Below are positions 41,940-50,570 of a stretch of DNA of 64,000 bases, piece after piece. Both the position numbers and the translations under genes were made by a program. Every line of letters begins with the position of its first letter. Within the stretch, counting starts at the first letter, position 1. The stretch comes from Candidatus Saccharibacteria bacterium UBA2018 (GTDB lineage: Bacteria; Patescibacteriota; Saccharimonadia; Saccharimonadales; Saccharimonadaceae): the NCBI GenBank assembly GCA_002335175.1, contig DDCA01000003.1:1-64000 (forward strand). The letters are read 5' to 3'. The notes under the pieces were generated by a model that worked only from the letters and a program-made list of their open reading frames with translations, did no database searches and was not told the DNA's origin.

Positions 41940-42533
41940 ATGTACCAATTGCCAGCTCTCGGCTATGACTATGGTGCGCTCGGTGAGTATATTAGCAGCG
42001 ATATCATGCAGCTGCACCACTCTAAGCATCACCAAGCCTATATAGATAAACTAAACAAAGCACTGGATGATGCGCCGAGCTTGAAAGAACGGCCGTTGGA
42101 AAGTTTGCTTAGCGACCTAGACTCATTGCCCGATAACGTTCGGACGGCCATCCGCAACCAGGGTGGCGGCCACTACAACCACACGCTATTTTGGCAGTGG
42201 ATGAGCCCGGATGGCGGCGGCGAACCAACTGGCGAGCTATTGAACAAATTAGTTGCTCAATATGGTGATTTCCAGGGGTTCGTTGATGCATTTACAGAGA
42301 GGTCTTTAGGTGTTTTCGGCAGCGGATGGTGTTGGCTCATGCCGGATTTAACAATAGCTACAAGCCCGAACCAAGACAGTCCAATAATGGATGGCATGCC
42401 GGCACCGCTACTTGGACTCGACGTTTGGGAGCACGCCTACTACTTGGATTACAAGAACAAACGCGACGACTACGTCAAAGCATGGTGGAACGTCGTCAAT
42501 TGGGACTTTGTTGCCGAACGATATAACGCCTAA
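41940..42533 (+). CDS. sod: superoxide dismutase, Fe/Mn family
   Basis: 197 aa, normal length. The four metal ligands are present: His26 in LHHSKHH, His81 in GGGHYNHTLFW, Asp161 and His165 in DVWEHAYYLDY. Shine-Dalgarno AAGGAGG precedes ATG by 6 nt. It removes superoxide, useful for a bacterium exposed to air. Confidence 0.95.
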   Translation: MYQLPALGYDYGALGEYISSDIMQLHHSKHHQAYIDKLNKALDDAPSLKERPLESLLSDLDSLPDNVRTAIRNQGGGHYNHTLFWQWMSPDGGGEPTGELLNKLVAQYGDFQGFVDAFTERSLGVFGSGWCWLMPDLTIATSPNQDSPIMDGMPAPLLGLDVWEHAYYLDYKNKRDDYVKAWWNVVNWDFVAERYNA

Positions 42534-42544
42534 GTGGTCTCGCA

Positions 42545-42579
42545 GTAAACATACCGGCATGAAGCCGGCATGTTTACTA
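42545..42579. terminator. convergent hairpin between sod and hsp20
   Basis: AGTAAACATACCGGC pairs with GCCGGCATGTTTACT (15 bp with one G-U), loop ATGAA. Confidence 0.8.
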
Positions 42580-42584
42580 TGGAG

Positions 42585-43007
42585 CTAAGCCTCTATGGCG
42601 ATCTGCTTTGGCTTCGGCAGCTCTTTAAACTGAACTGTCACATGCAAGACGCCATCCTTCATCTTGGCCTTAATACTGTCCTCGTCGGCGGCCTCAGGCA
42701 AACGGATACTACGGTAGAAGCTTGAGCTGCTTTCGCGGATAACGTACTTCTTGTCCTTATCCTTTTGCTGCTCGTGGCGCTCGGCCCGAATAACTAACGC
42801 GCCTTTATCGACATGAATGTCGATATCCTTCTGCTCAAAGTTGGGCAGGTGGGCTTCCACGTGAAGCTCTCTGTCATCTTTTGATGTATAGACGTCCGTT
42901 GTGGGCATCTGCATGCTTTTGAGCGGCGAAAACCAATCGTCAGAGAAGAATTGCTTCTGCAAGGCTTGGATTTCCGCAAACGGATCAAATTTGATTAGGT
43001 TACTCAT
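42585..43007 (-). CDS. small heat-shock protein Hsp20
   Basis: 140 aa. The alpha-crystallin domain covers residues about 40-130 (VEAHLPNFEQKDIDIHVDKG, SFYRSIRLPEAAD, KMKDGVLHVTV). It keeps unfolding proteins soluble. Shine-Dalgarno AAAGGAGG. A CIRCE operator lies about 75 nt upstream, so it is probably under HrcA. Confidence 0.93.
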   Translation of the reverse strand: MSNLIKFDPFAEIQALQKQFFSDDWFSPLKSMQMPTTDVYTSKDDRELHVEAHLPNFEQKDIDIHVDKGALVIRAERHEQQKDKDKKYVIRESSSSFYRSIRLPEAADEDSIKAKMKDGVLHVTVQFKELPKPKQIAIEA

Positions 43008-43079
43008 AATAACCTCCTTTCATTTGATAGTTTTATTTACGGAAAAGGCGAACCTTTTCTGCATACAATTATAAAAAAG

Positions 43080-43106
43080 TTAGCACTCTCATGTCAAGAG
43101 TGCTAA
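43080..43106 (-). promoter_or_regulatory. CIRCE operator (HrcA site)
   Basis: TTAGCACTC, 9 nt, GAGTGCTAA: an exact CIRCE sequence upstream of hsp20. HrcA binding here represses heat-shock genes until stress. Confidence 0.93.
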
Positions 43107-43152
43107 CTAAAAGATAAACCGCTAATAACACTCATGGTAAAATAGGTGAAAG

Positions 43153-44637
43153 ATGATACAAAAAAACACCCTACTAAAACGCTCACTTCTCTGTATGCTC
43201 AGCTTTCTCATTGTTAGCGGGAGCATAGTTCAGGTGGTTTCGAACACTTTTGCCGCCCAGCCTATCGTATTTCCGGTTCTTGGCCCTTCCAGCTATTCTA
43301 ACGATTTTACCGCACCGCGTTCAAACGGTCAGCACAATGCCATTGACATTATTGCGGGTAAACATCAAAAAATTGTTTCAGCGACTAGCGGAAGCATTAC
43401 ATATGTAGGCTACCCCCAACCAAGCTGGGGCTATTCAGTATTTATTAGGGGAGATGACGGGTATACATACCGGTACATTCATATGAATAATGATACCCCC
43501 GGTACCGATGATGGTAAGGGTGGCCCTATGAACGCGTATGGCCCCGATATGAAGCCGGGTAATCGTGTTGTCAAAGGTCAGCTATTAGGATGGGTAGGGG
43601 ACTCCGGCAACGCCGAAAACACAGTATCGCACTTGCATTTTGAAATGTTCAACCCAAGCGGCCAGGCGGTGAACCCTTACGACTCTCTTCTCCAGGCTCA
43701 GCGAGTTGCATCCAATTACCAGTATCCGGCACTCCCAAGTGAAATTCTGCCGTATAGCTATGCTTCCATGAGGCTCGTAAACCTTGCCATGGGTAATGTT
43801 GATGCAGATCAGGCGGATGAAATCGTCTCGGGTGGTGCAGCAGCAAAATCTGCTCCTCAGATACGTGTATACAATAGTGACAAGACGTATGTATCCGGAT
43901 TCAATGTATATCCAAGTGATTTTACCTATGGATTTGATGTTGGTACGGCTGATATAGACAATGATGGGGTTGATGAAATCATCACAGGAGCAGGGAGGGG
44001 CTACCAGTCGGAAGTAAAGGTACTTCGGGCTGATGGTACTCTTGTAAATAGTTTCTTGCCTTTTGGCGCGGTTAATCGAGGCATAAGTGTGGCGGGGGGT
44101 GATGTTGACGGTGATGGTACAGATGAGATTGTAGTAAGTAAGCACCCCGGTTCAGCGCCGATGGTGGCCGTGTTTAAAGTAACTGCTGGCTTGATTCAGC
44201 AGCTTAGCATGTTTATGCCATACGGCACAACCAATAAAAGTGGGGCGGATATTACTATAGGAGACGTTGTTGGAGACACAAAGGAAGAAATAATCACGGG
44301 GCCGTTATATCAGATGGGGCCCGACGTCCGCATTTTTGATTTATCCGGTACGCAGCTTGGCCAGTTCTACGCTTACGAGAGAACGTATTCGCGTGGTTTG
44401 CGCGTAAGCGCCGGCAATGTACGTACTGGTACTGCTAAGGCCGAGATTCTCACAGTACCAGCCTATGAATACCCACGCGCCAGGATGTTCTCTGGTACGG
44501 GAACATTGCTTCAAGAGAGCAAATTTATGGAAGAATGGTGGCGTTCTCAGTATGATGTTGCCGCCGGCAACGGGAGTAGTGTGAGCACAACCGGCGTCAA
44601 CCGACGCACGACGATTCGGTTCCCGAATTTTAACTAA
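43153..44637 (+). CDS. secreted M23 peptidase with FG-GAP repeats
   Basis: 494 aa. Signal peptide (about residues 10-34), an M23/LytM domain (GQHNAIDI holds the first His-x3-Asp zinc pair near residue 62; SHLHFEMF holds the H-x-H near residue 162), then about five FG-GAP/VCBS-like repeats (for example ADIDNDGVDEIITG, GDVDGDGTDEIVVS) that would form a propeller. It probably cuts peptidoglycan, with the propeller for binding. The CIRCE site just upstream belongs to hsp20. Confidence 0.88.
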   Translation: MIQKNTLLKRSLLCMLSFLIVSGSIVQVVSNTFAAQPIVFPVLGPSSYSNDFTAPRSNGQHNAIDIIAGKHQKIVSATSGSITYVGYPQPSWGYSVFIRGDDGYTYRYIHMNNDTPGTDDGKGGPMNAYGPDMKPGNRVVKGQLLGWVGDSGNAENTVSHLHFEMFNPSGQAVNPYDSLLQAQRVASNYQYPALPSEILPYSYASMRLVNLAMGNVDADQADEIVSGGAAAKSAPQIRVYNSDKTYVSGFNVYPSDFTYGFDVGTADIDNDGVDEIITGAGRGYQSEVKVLRADGTLVNSFLPFGAVNRGISVAGGDVDGDGTDEIVVSKHPGSAPMVAVFKVTAGLIQQLSMFMPYGTTNKSGADITIGDVVGDTKEEIITGPLYQMGPDVRIFDLSGTQLGQFYAYERTYSRGLRVSAGNVRTGTAKAEILTVPAYEYPRARMFSGTGTLLQESKFMEEWWRSQYDVAAGNGSSVSTTGVNRRTTIRFPNFN

Positions 44638-44724
44638 CAAGGATCGATCAGAATCGGTCGGATTATCGCTTACTTTTCTTGCTGCGCTTGCTCAAATAGC
44701 TGTCCCAAATTCAATCCGAGGACT

Positions 44725-44761
44725 AAGAAAATACGCTCACCAAAAGGTGGGCGTATTTTCT
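44725..44761. terminator. terminator between M23 gene and tRNA-Asp
   Basis: AAGAAAATACGC pairs with GCGTATTTTCTT, with an inner CACC/GGTG stem. Ends the minus-strand tRNA-Asp transcript and perhaps the M23 mRNA. Confidence 0.8.
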
Positions 44762-44837
44762 TGGCGCGCTCGACCGGATTTGAACCGGCGATCTCCTCCG
44801 TGACAGGGAGGCGTGATAACCCCTTCACTACGAGCGC
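44762..44837 (-). tRNA. tRNA-Asp (anticodon GTC)
   Basis: Acceptor GCGCTCG/CGAGCGC, anticodon stem CCTCC/GGAGG with loop CTGTCAC, T-loop TTCAAAT, encoded CCA. Confidence 0.94.
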
Positions 44838-44957
44838 AGGTGAGGGTTTAGACTTCACGTATCATAGCAAATTTCTACCTCTGGTGCAACCAATGTTTCA
44901 TGGGTCATAAGTCCGCTCATATTTGCTATAATGACTAGGACACAGACTAAGCTACGT

Positions 44958-45033
44958 GCCGCTGTAGCTCAGCTGGTAGAGCGGCGCTTTCGTAAAGCGT
45001 AGGTCACCGGTTCAAATCCGGTCAGCGGCTCCA
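44958..45033 (+). tRNA. tRNA-Thr (anticodon CGT)
   Basis: Acceptor GCCGCTG/CAGCGGC, anticodon loop TTCGTAA, T-loop TTCAAAT, encoded CCA. A TATAAT box lies about 25 nt upstream. The next gene begins 6 nt after the CCA. Confidence 0.94.
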
Positions 45034-45039
45034 AACACA

Positions 45040-45417
45040 ATGAGACATATTATCAAATCATCCCTCAGACAGCTTGTCGCCGACCGCACGGCGTTCTTGC
45101 TATGTTTGGCCATCCTGCTTGGCGGAATCATCTATATCATCTATGTTGCAATCAACCTCAGCCCGAGTGATCTACAGCTTGCTACACGCTATACATCCTA
45201 CGGCGAAACCCATTTTTACCGCAATAAGTGGTACTACCTGCTGTCGTTCGTCGGCTTCGGGTTAATCTACATCACAGCCCACATCGGTATGGTTACCAAA
45301 CTGGTAGTCGCCAACATGAAGCAGTTAGCCCATGCTATGGGGTGGCTGAGCCTCGTTGTTTTACTAATGATGTACGTCTACACCTACTATGTGCTGGGGA
45401 TCGCATATCTGTCTTAG
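45040..45417 (+). CDS. hypothetical membrane protein, 125 aa
   Basis: Three transmembrane helices (about residues 18-38, 66-84, 97-117). No family recognised. It starts 6 nt after tRNA-Thr and ends 9 nt before the glycosyltransferase gene, so it is probably co-transcribed with the latter and may be its membrane partner. Confidence 0.72.
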   Translation: MRHIIKSSLRQLVADRTAFLLCLAILLGGIIYIIYVAINLSPSDLQLATRYTSYGETHFYRNKWYYLLSFVGFGLIYITAHIGMVTKLVVANMKQLAHAMGWLSLVVLLMMYVYTYYVLGIAYLS

Positions 45418-45426
45418 GGGTAGGCA

Positions 45427-47088
45427 ATGATTGACCTCGAGATTCCACTTAAAAAGCGCTCCAAAAGCTACCGATTCTTCGAAATGGTACCTGGTCTGCT
45501 TAGCTGGGGCTCAATCGCACTCCTTATCGTTCTATCACTTATCAATCCGCTTCTGGCGGGTATTTATGTGCTCTTAGTCATTGTGACTTTGCTCATAAAA
45601 GCAACTGGCATAGCCGTCCACACATTTACCGGTTCGCGTCGGATAGCCAAGGCGCAGAAGGTAGACTGGCATGCGCGCCTCGGTGACCTTGTCCACCCAT
45701 CGGCAAGTTATGACCGGCTCCAGCATAGTCATTCAAAGGAACTTGGTGCCCGCCAGCACCTCGAGAACTTGCGCCTCATGACTAACTCTGCCGAACCATA
45801 CCCAAAGCCAGAGGATATCTTTAATGCCGTTATCATTGCAACGTACAACGAGAGCTACGACGTTCTGCAGCCAACGGTGGAATCACTCGTCAATACGACC
45901 TACGATCCAAAGAATATCATCTTAGTTATTGCGTACGAAGAACGGGGCGGCAAGGCTATAGAAGGAACGGTTAAACAGCTACGCGACGAGTATGCCCACC
46001 GCTTCAAAGCCCTCGAAATCGTCAAGCATCCCAAGGATATGCCCAACGAAGTGGTAGGTAAGGGCGGCAACATAACCTATGCCGGCCATTATCTGCAGCA
46101 ATGGTGCGACGCCCAGGGGATTAGCTACCAAAATGTCATCGTTACGACGCTTGATAGCGATAACCGCCCGCATCCGACCTATTTCGATTACGTCACGTAC
46201 GAATATATCGTCCACGATGACCGCAAGCATTTGGCATATCAGCCCGTATCACTATTCTTGAACAATATTTGGGACGTGCCTGCACCAATGCGCGTAGTTG
46301 CAACGGGTAACTCCTTTTGGAACATCATTTCAAGCATGCGGCCGCATACTCTGCGTAATTTTGCCTCCCACTCCCAGCCCCTTGATGCGCTGGTTGAAAT
46401 GGATTTCTGGTCAACGCGCACCATTGTCGAAGACGGCCATCAGTACTGGCGCAGCTGGTTTTACTTCGGCGGTAAGTACGAAGTCATCCCGATTTATGTG
46501 CCGATTTATCAAGATGCCGTCCTCAGTGACACATATTGGAAAACGCTCAAAGCCCAGTTTGTCCAGCTGCGGCGTTGGGCATACGGCGCCTCAGACGTAC
46601 CATATGTCGCTACCAGAGTATTTACTCGTAAGCGCAATGTGCCGTTCTGGGCGGGCTTTACGCGGCTGCTCCGGCTGCTTGACGGGCATGTTACATTGGC
46701 CTGTGTTTCTATCCTTGTAACATTCGGAGGGTGGGTACCACTTATTATTAACGCCGAAGCCTCGCGTTCGGTTGCCGCTAATCAGCTGCCTGAAGTCCTC
46801 TCCGTTATCCAGCGTATCGCAATGATTGGTCTCTTTATCTCCGTCTTTCTGGCCTTTAAGATGCTTCCGCCGCGTCCGGCCCGCTACAAACGCCGCCGTA
46901 CGTTCGGAATGCTGGCCCAGTGGCTCCTAATGCCTGTCATTGCCATTTGCTACAATGCCGCCGCCGCATTTTATTCGCAGACGAGGCTGCTTATCGGCCG
47001 CTATTTAGACAAATTTGATGTTACCGACAAAGTAACGGTGGCAGAAATTGATGCCAAGAAAGACGCCGAAGCCAAAGCCGGCAGCTAA
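45427..47088 (+). CDS. membrane glycosyltransferase, family 2 (processive type)
   Basis: 553 aa. Two helices near residues 20-65, a GT-A domain with NAVIIATYNE, TTLDSDNRPHP (DxD), the IVEDGHQYWR segment (catalytic Asp) and QLRRWAYG (a QxxRW motif), then three or four C-terminal helices. This is the layout of cellulose/hyaluronan synthase-like enzymes, so it may make a surface polysaccharide. Overlaps the convergent regulator gene by 4 bases. Confidence 0.88.
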   Translation: MIDLEIPLKKRSKSYRFFEMVPGLLSWGSIALLIVLSLINPLLAGIYVLLVIVTLLIKATGIAVHTFTGSRRIAKAQKVDWHARLGDLVHPSASYDRLQHSHSKELGARQHLENLRLMTNSAEPYPKPEDIFNAVIIATYNESYDVLQPTVESLVNTTYDPKNIILVIAYEERGGKAIEGTVKQLRDEYAHRFKALEIVKHPKDMPNEVVGKGGNITYAGHYLQQWCDAQGISYQNVIVTTLDSDNRPHPTYFDYVTYEYIVHDDRKHLAYQPVSLFLNNIWDVPAPMRVVATGNSFWNIISSMRPHTLRNFASHSQPLDALVEMDFWSTRTIVEDGHQYWRSWFYFGGKYEVIPIYVPIYQDAVLSDTYWKTLKAQFVQLRRWAYGASDVPYVATRVFTRKRNVPFWAGFTRLLRLLDGHVTLACVSILVTFGGWVPLIINAEASRSVAANQLPEVLSVIQRIAMIGLFISVFLAFKMLPPRPARYKRRRTFGMLAQWLLMPVIAICYNAAAAFYSQTRLLIGRYLDKFDVTDKVTVAEIDAKKDAEAKAGS

Positions 47089-47540
47089 CGGATGCTCGGG
47101 CGGCCGCGGCGGGAACGGGTAGCCGACACCAGGCCGTGAGTCGCAGCGTATTGCAAGGCAGCCAGCTCATCAAAGCGTTTTAGCACCTGGTGTGTCGTTG
47201 CGGCAATATCATCGGCGCTCGGCTGTCTTACTTGAGTGATAAGAAGCTGTTCAACCGTCTCGGCTAAGGGCAGTGAGTGTAATTGGCGGGCCATTTGATC
47301 ATGTTCAAAACTGGCAGCAATACTAAGAGTAAGCTTGCTTAGGCTAAACGGAGCGCTCGTAGCGCCCAAGTCTTTACCGTAATGAATGGTGGTAGAGGCG
47401 TCTAAAGCCGGTTTTTCATATGTCGTAAAAGGAGTCCGACAATTCTCACACATCCGCCGGCGCCAAGTTCCGCTAGTCTTTTTGTGTGGACGGCTGTTGG
47501 TTACTTTGGTTTTCCCGTGGAAACAATTTATGCAAATCAT
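47085..47540 (-). CDS. NrdR-like transcriptional regulator
   Basis: 151 aa. A zinc ribbon with CINC (residues 3-6) and WRRRMCENCRTPFTTYE (Cys31, Cys34) is the NrdR hallmark; an ATP-cone-like domain follows (about residues 50-130) but is divergent, and the tail is basic (SATRSRRGRPSIR). NrdR represses ribonucleotide reductase genes through boxes upstream of nrd; none are in the window. Confidence 0.8.
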   Translation of the reverse strand: MICINCFHGKTKVTNSRPHKKTSGTWRRRMCENCRTPFTTYEKPALDASTTIHYGKDLGATSAPFSLSKLTLSIAASFEHDQMARQLHSLPLAETVEQLLITQVRQPSADDIAATTHQVLKRFDELAALQYAATHGLVSATRSRRGRPSIR

Positions 47541-47612
47541 GTCTATATATTGACATACAGCTATTAAAAATGCGAGTGGAAAACATAATCAAGATGGGGA
47601 TATTCTAGAAAA

Positions 47613-47643
47613 ATCGCCGCCTCTATAACAGAGAGCGGCGATC
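47613..47643 (-). terminator. terminator of 41-aa gene
   Basis: On the minus strand ATCGCCGC pairs with GCGGCGAT, inner CTCT/AGAG, then TTTTT. Confidence 0.85.
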
Positions 47644-47679
47644 GGAGATAAGTAATTAACAGGGGTAATTGCTAACTAC

Positions 47680-47805
47680 TTACTTTTTACTTGCAGTGTA
47701 TTTCTTGCGAGCTTCTTCCCAGGTTTCGTTAAATTCGAAGCCAAGGTTGAACTGCTGCAACTTGGAAGGTTTGTCTAGTTTGTGTGTGAGTTCTTTAGTG
47801 CTCAT
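47680..47805 (-). CDS. 41-aa small protein
   Basis: MSTKELTHKL at the start and KKYTASKK at the end; charged, helical, soluble. A TAATAT box 6 nt upstream of the ATG marks a leaderless gene, and a strong terminator follows 37 nt after the stop, so it looks real despite its length. Function unknown. Confidence 0.65.
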   Translation of the reverse strand: MSTKELTHKLDKPSKLQQFNLGFEFNETWEEARKKYTASKK

Positions 47806-47933
47806 ATTTTCATATTAGCATAAGCAATATATTTTGTCAATAGAACACAATGTATTGGTATATATCATCAGGTGAATATTCATCTATTAAATCCGCCCCA
47901 AATACACGTGGAAAACTATGGAAAAATTCGCAT

Positions 47934-48015
47934 AAAAAACACCCCGGAGGGTAGTTGGGGTTTGACAGAGTGGAATCCTGTCGTGCTGGCTGCCCAGGGG
48001 AGAGCAGCCAGCACG
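47934..48015 (-). terminator. double hairpin terminator of unit D
   Basis: CGTGCTGGCTGC/GCAGCCAGCACG (47982-48015) and then ACCCC/GGGGT (47941-47961) followed by a T-run on the minus strand. Confidence 0.8.
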
Positions 48016-48478
48016 ATTGTTCAGGTGTCGAGAAGGCGGTTCGCACGACTGAACAGGTCGGTCAGCATCACGCTGACCGTGGTCCAGTAGAGCGCCTGTC
48101 CTTCCTTGTCGCCGAACGGTGCCTCGCAGCGATTCGACACCCAGAAGCGGGCGAAGTAGCGACACACACGCGGGTTGCAGTGCATGCTGTCGACAATCAT
48201 GGACATGTGGTCACGGTCCAGGCTGCTGACCCAGCGGCGCACGTAGCTCTCGGTCCAGGCGAAGGCCAGGTCGTCCGGTTGACCGGACAAGCTGACGAAC
48301 GGCCGGATTGGGTTAGTCGCGAGCTGGTGATCGAATTCAGCCATGAACTGCTCTTCAGATGTAATCGTCATGACATCTCCTGAAAGGATAGTTGGGGCAG
48401 ATATACGCGGGTATGGCCTCTCTGCACACATTTGTATATGTGAAGGGAGGTCATACCCAAATGTTCCACTCTGTCAAA
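47961..48478. repeat. 15-bp inverted repeats bordering unit D
   Basis: TTTGACAGAGTGGAA at 47961-47975 and its exact reverse complement at 48464-48478 enclose the GC-rich gene. In addition GGGTAGTTGGGG (47949-47960) and GGATAGTTGGGG (48388-48399) repeat directly. Confidence 0.7.
48021..48371 (-). CDS. GC-rich cytoplasmic protein, 116 aa
   Basis: MTITSEEQFM start, AGGAGA Shine-Dalgarno 5 nt upstream. No signal peptide. A helical protein with conserved-looking Trp, Cys and His (HCNPRVCRYFARFWVSNRC). No family recognised. Codons end mostly in C/G. Bordered by 15-bp inverted repeats; own promoter and terminator. Confidence 0.7.
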   Translation of the reverse strand: MTITSEEQFMAEFDHQLATNPIRPFVSLSGQPDDLAFAWTESYVRRWVSSLDRDHMSMIVDSMHCNPRVCRYFARFWVSNRCEAPFGDKEGQALYWTTVSVMLTDLFSRANRLLDT

Positions 48479-48539
48479 GTACCTCGTGATAAAAACTCAA
48501 CGAGTGACTACATTATAGCATAAACAGTAGAAAAGTCAA
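48400..48539 (-). promoter_or_regulatory. promoter and folded leader of unit D
   Basis: On the minus strand TTGACT (48539-48534), a 16-nt spacer and TATAAT (48517-48512). The leader of about 135 nt contains GGGTATG/CATACCC, CCTC/GAGG and CACAT/ATGTG, forming one long hairpin before the Shine-Dalgarno site. Confidence 0.65.
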
Positions 48540-48547
48540 TCTATTTG

Positions 48548-50488
48548 CTATTTTCCCTGAGTTCGCGTGTTCCAGAGTGCTTTGTTGGTTGCGGTGTAAA
48601 GTACGAGGTTACCATCTGACTGCAGTACCAAACGATTGGCAGGTTTACCATTTGTGCGAGTATGCCATAAGGCTCGCCCGTCACTTCTATAGAGAACCAG
48701 ATTACCGTCGCTTTGCAATACGAGCCGAGATGAGCCCTTGCCGTAGGTGCGACTGTGCCATACCGCCTTATTGCCGCTGTAAAGTACTAAGTTGCCATCA
48801 GTCTGTAGAACAAGTCGATATTTCCCATTGCCGCTTGAAAGCAGCATTTTGCTCTTTAGCAGGGTTGCGCTCTTAGCAAGCGTTGTGCCTGGGCGAACTG
48901 AGTTAAGCTGAACGGCTCGTGCAGCATTAATCCGGCCGTAGCCATGATAGTTGGTGAAGTAATAGCCGTTCATGGCCGATGTCTTGTCGGCGCTATGTAT
49001 AAGTATGCTTTGGAGTTGTGCTGGAGTAGCGGCAGGCGACCTAGCCTTCATCAAGGCGACCAAGCCAGCGACGTGTGGTGCAGCAAAAGAGGTGCCATAG
49101 ACAGAGGGGTTATAGGTGCCGGCTCGGTACGCCGAGGGGGCGTTAGCCACCGGCACAGCCGAGCCGGGAGCCAGAACATCAAGCTCGGCGCCGTAGGTTG
49201 AAAAACTGGCCCGGGAGTCGCTACTGGTTGAAGCACCCACGGCAATGGCATTTGGCGAGCGAGCAGGGTAGCAAACGCCGCTACCGCCGTTATTGCCAGC
49301 TGCAGCAACCACAACAACGCCGGCGGCTTTAGCGCGGACCATGGCGTTCTCAATCGTCGGATCCGTCATTGTGCAGCCGCTAGGGCCTTGCAGGGCCAGG
49401 CTCATATTGATAACATCGGCCCCGTTGTCAGTCGCGTAATCAATTGCTGCAGCAATCTGAACAGAGCTCCCGTAGCCATAGCCATCGAGCACTCGGAGGT
49501 TCATAACATTTGCACCCCAGTCAACACTGGCGACACCACTGCTGTTATTTGAGGCGGCGCTGGCAATCGAGGCGACGCTGGTTCCGTGCGATATAGCGCA
49601 GGCACCTTCGCCGTAGTCACACCCACCGGCATAGTGGTCTTTGTTCAATTGGTCGGGGTCGCTGCTGTCATCACAGGAGTAAGGGGACGGATCGTTATCT
49701 TGGGCAATAAAGTCCGTATAAACAGGGTCGGCATAAAAGGTAGAGTCAGCATAGTTCGGACAGACACTGCCGCTACCACGCCAGCCGCCCATAAAGTCCC
49801 AGCCTTTATAGTCGTCAAGAAAGCCGTTGCCGTCGTCATCGACGTTATTACAGCTTTTGTCGAGGGCTAGGCCGCGGCTGGTACAGTTCGGAGCACTACC
49901 TTCGGTAACTGTTGTGCCCAGCTCGCCGGTATTAGTCCATTGTTTGTCTGCCGGAAAGTCGGGGTGAGTAAATGGACCGCTTGACCCCCATTGTTGGCTA
50001 AACAACACCCCCGTATCGAGCACTGCGACGGTAACGTTTTCGTTACCGGTAGTAACGTTCCATGCCGCAGGAGCACTGATTTTTGATAAATTCCACTGAG
50101 ACGATATGTACGTATCATTAGAGGTGAGTTCTGCCTTGTAATGGCGTGTTGGCACAATATTACCTACGATGACGTTATCTTGCTGACGTTCCAGCTGCTT
50201 AATCTCAGGGTCCGACACTGAACCCTCAAGGGTGACATATGTTTTATTACTGACAGCAGGTACTTCGCTAACGACCTCAACACCCTTTGCCTGGGCAGAA
50301 CTAACTATCTTGTCTGCATTCGTAGTAACTACGACAACACTGTCTTGAAATTTAATATCATCCGGAGTAGTGCTTGGCGCTTCTTCGACAGGCATAGCCG
50401 AAACAAACCCAACAATTCCAGTTGCAAAGACGGAAATAACCATGCATAACAGCAAGGCGAAAGTAATGGGAGTGTTGTGGTGGTTCAT
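48548..50488 (-). CDS. secreted subtilase (S8) with B-type lectin domain
   Basis: 646 aa. Signal helix (about residues 8-31), an I9-like propeptide region (45-120), and the S8 domain with Asp158 (VAVLDTG), His301 (SHGTSVASIAS) and Ser467 (GTSFAAPHVAG). The C-terminus (about 545-645) holds three LQ-S/T-DGNLVLY repeats that match the Q-x-D-x-N-x-V-x-Y mannose-binding motif of bulb-type lectins. It should cut proteins while held on sugar surfaces. Confidence 0.92.
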   Translation of the reverse strand: MNHHNTPITFALLLCMVISVFATGIVGFVSAMPVEEAPSTTPDDIKFQDSVVVVTTNADKIVSSAQAKGVEVVSEVPAVSNKTYVTLEGSVSDPEIKQLERQQDNVIVGNIVPTRHYKAELTSNDTYISSQWNLSKISAPAAWNVTTGNENVTVAVLDTGVLFSQQWGSSGPFTHPDFPADKQWTNTGELGTTVTEGSAPNCTSRGLALDKSCNNVDDDGNGFLDDYKGWDFMGGWRGSGSVCPNYADSTFYADPVYTDFIAQDNDPSPYSCDDSSDPDQLNKDHYAGGCDYGEGACAISHGTSVASIASAASNNSSGVASVDWGANVMNLRVLDGYGYGSSVQIAAAIDYATDNGADVINMSLALQGPSGCTMTDPTIENAMVRAKAAGVVVVAAAGNNGGSGVCYPARSPNAIAVGASTSSDSRASFSTYGAELDVLAPGSAVPVANAPSAYRAGTYNPSVYGTSFAAPHVAGLVALMKARSPAATPAQLQSILIHSADKTSAMNGYYFTNYHGYGRINAARAVQLNSVRPGTTLAKSATLLKSKMLLSSGNGKYRLVLQTDGNLVLYSGNKAVWHSRTYGKGSSRLVLQSDGNLVLYRSDGRALWHTRTNGKPANRLVLQSDGNLVLYTATNKALWNTRTQGK

Positions 50489-50570
50489 GTTGTTTGTTTT
50501 ATGTGGTGTGAACAGCTTTATTGTAGCATATTTTGGGTGTTGTCAAAGAGATTTTGTTATAATTCAACCA

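Noticed and set aside
44670..44858. 62-codon minus frame
   Set aside because: It includes tRNA-Asp and its terminator.
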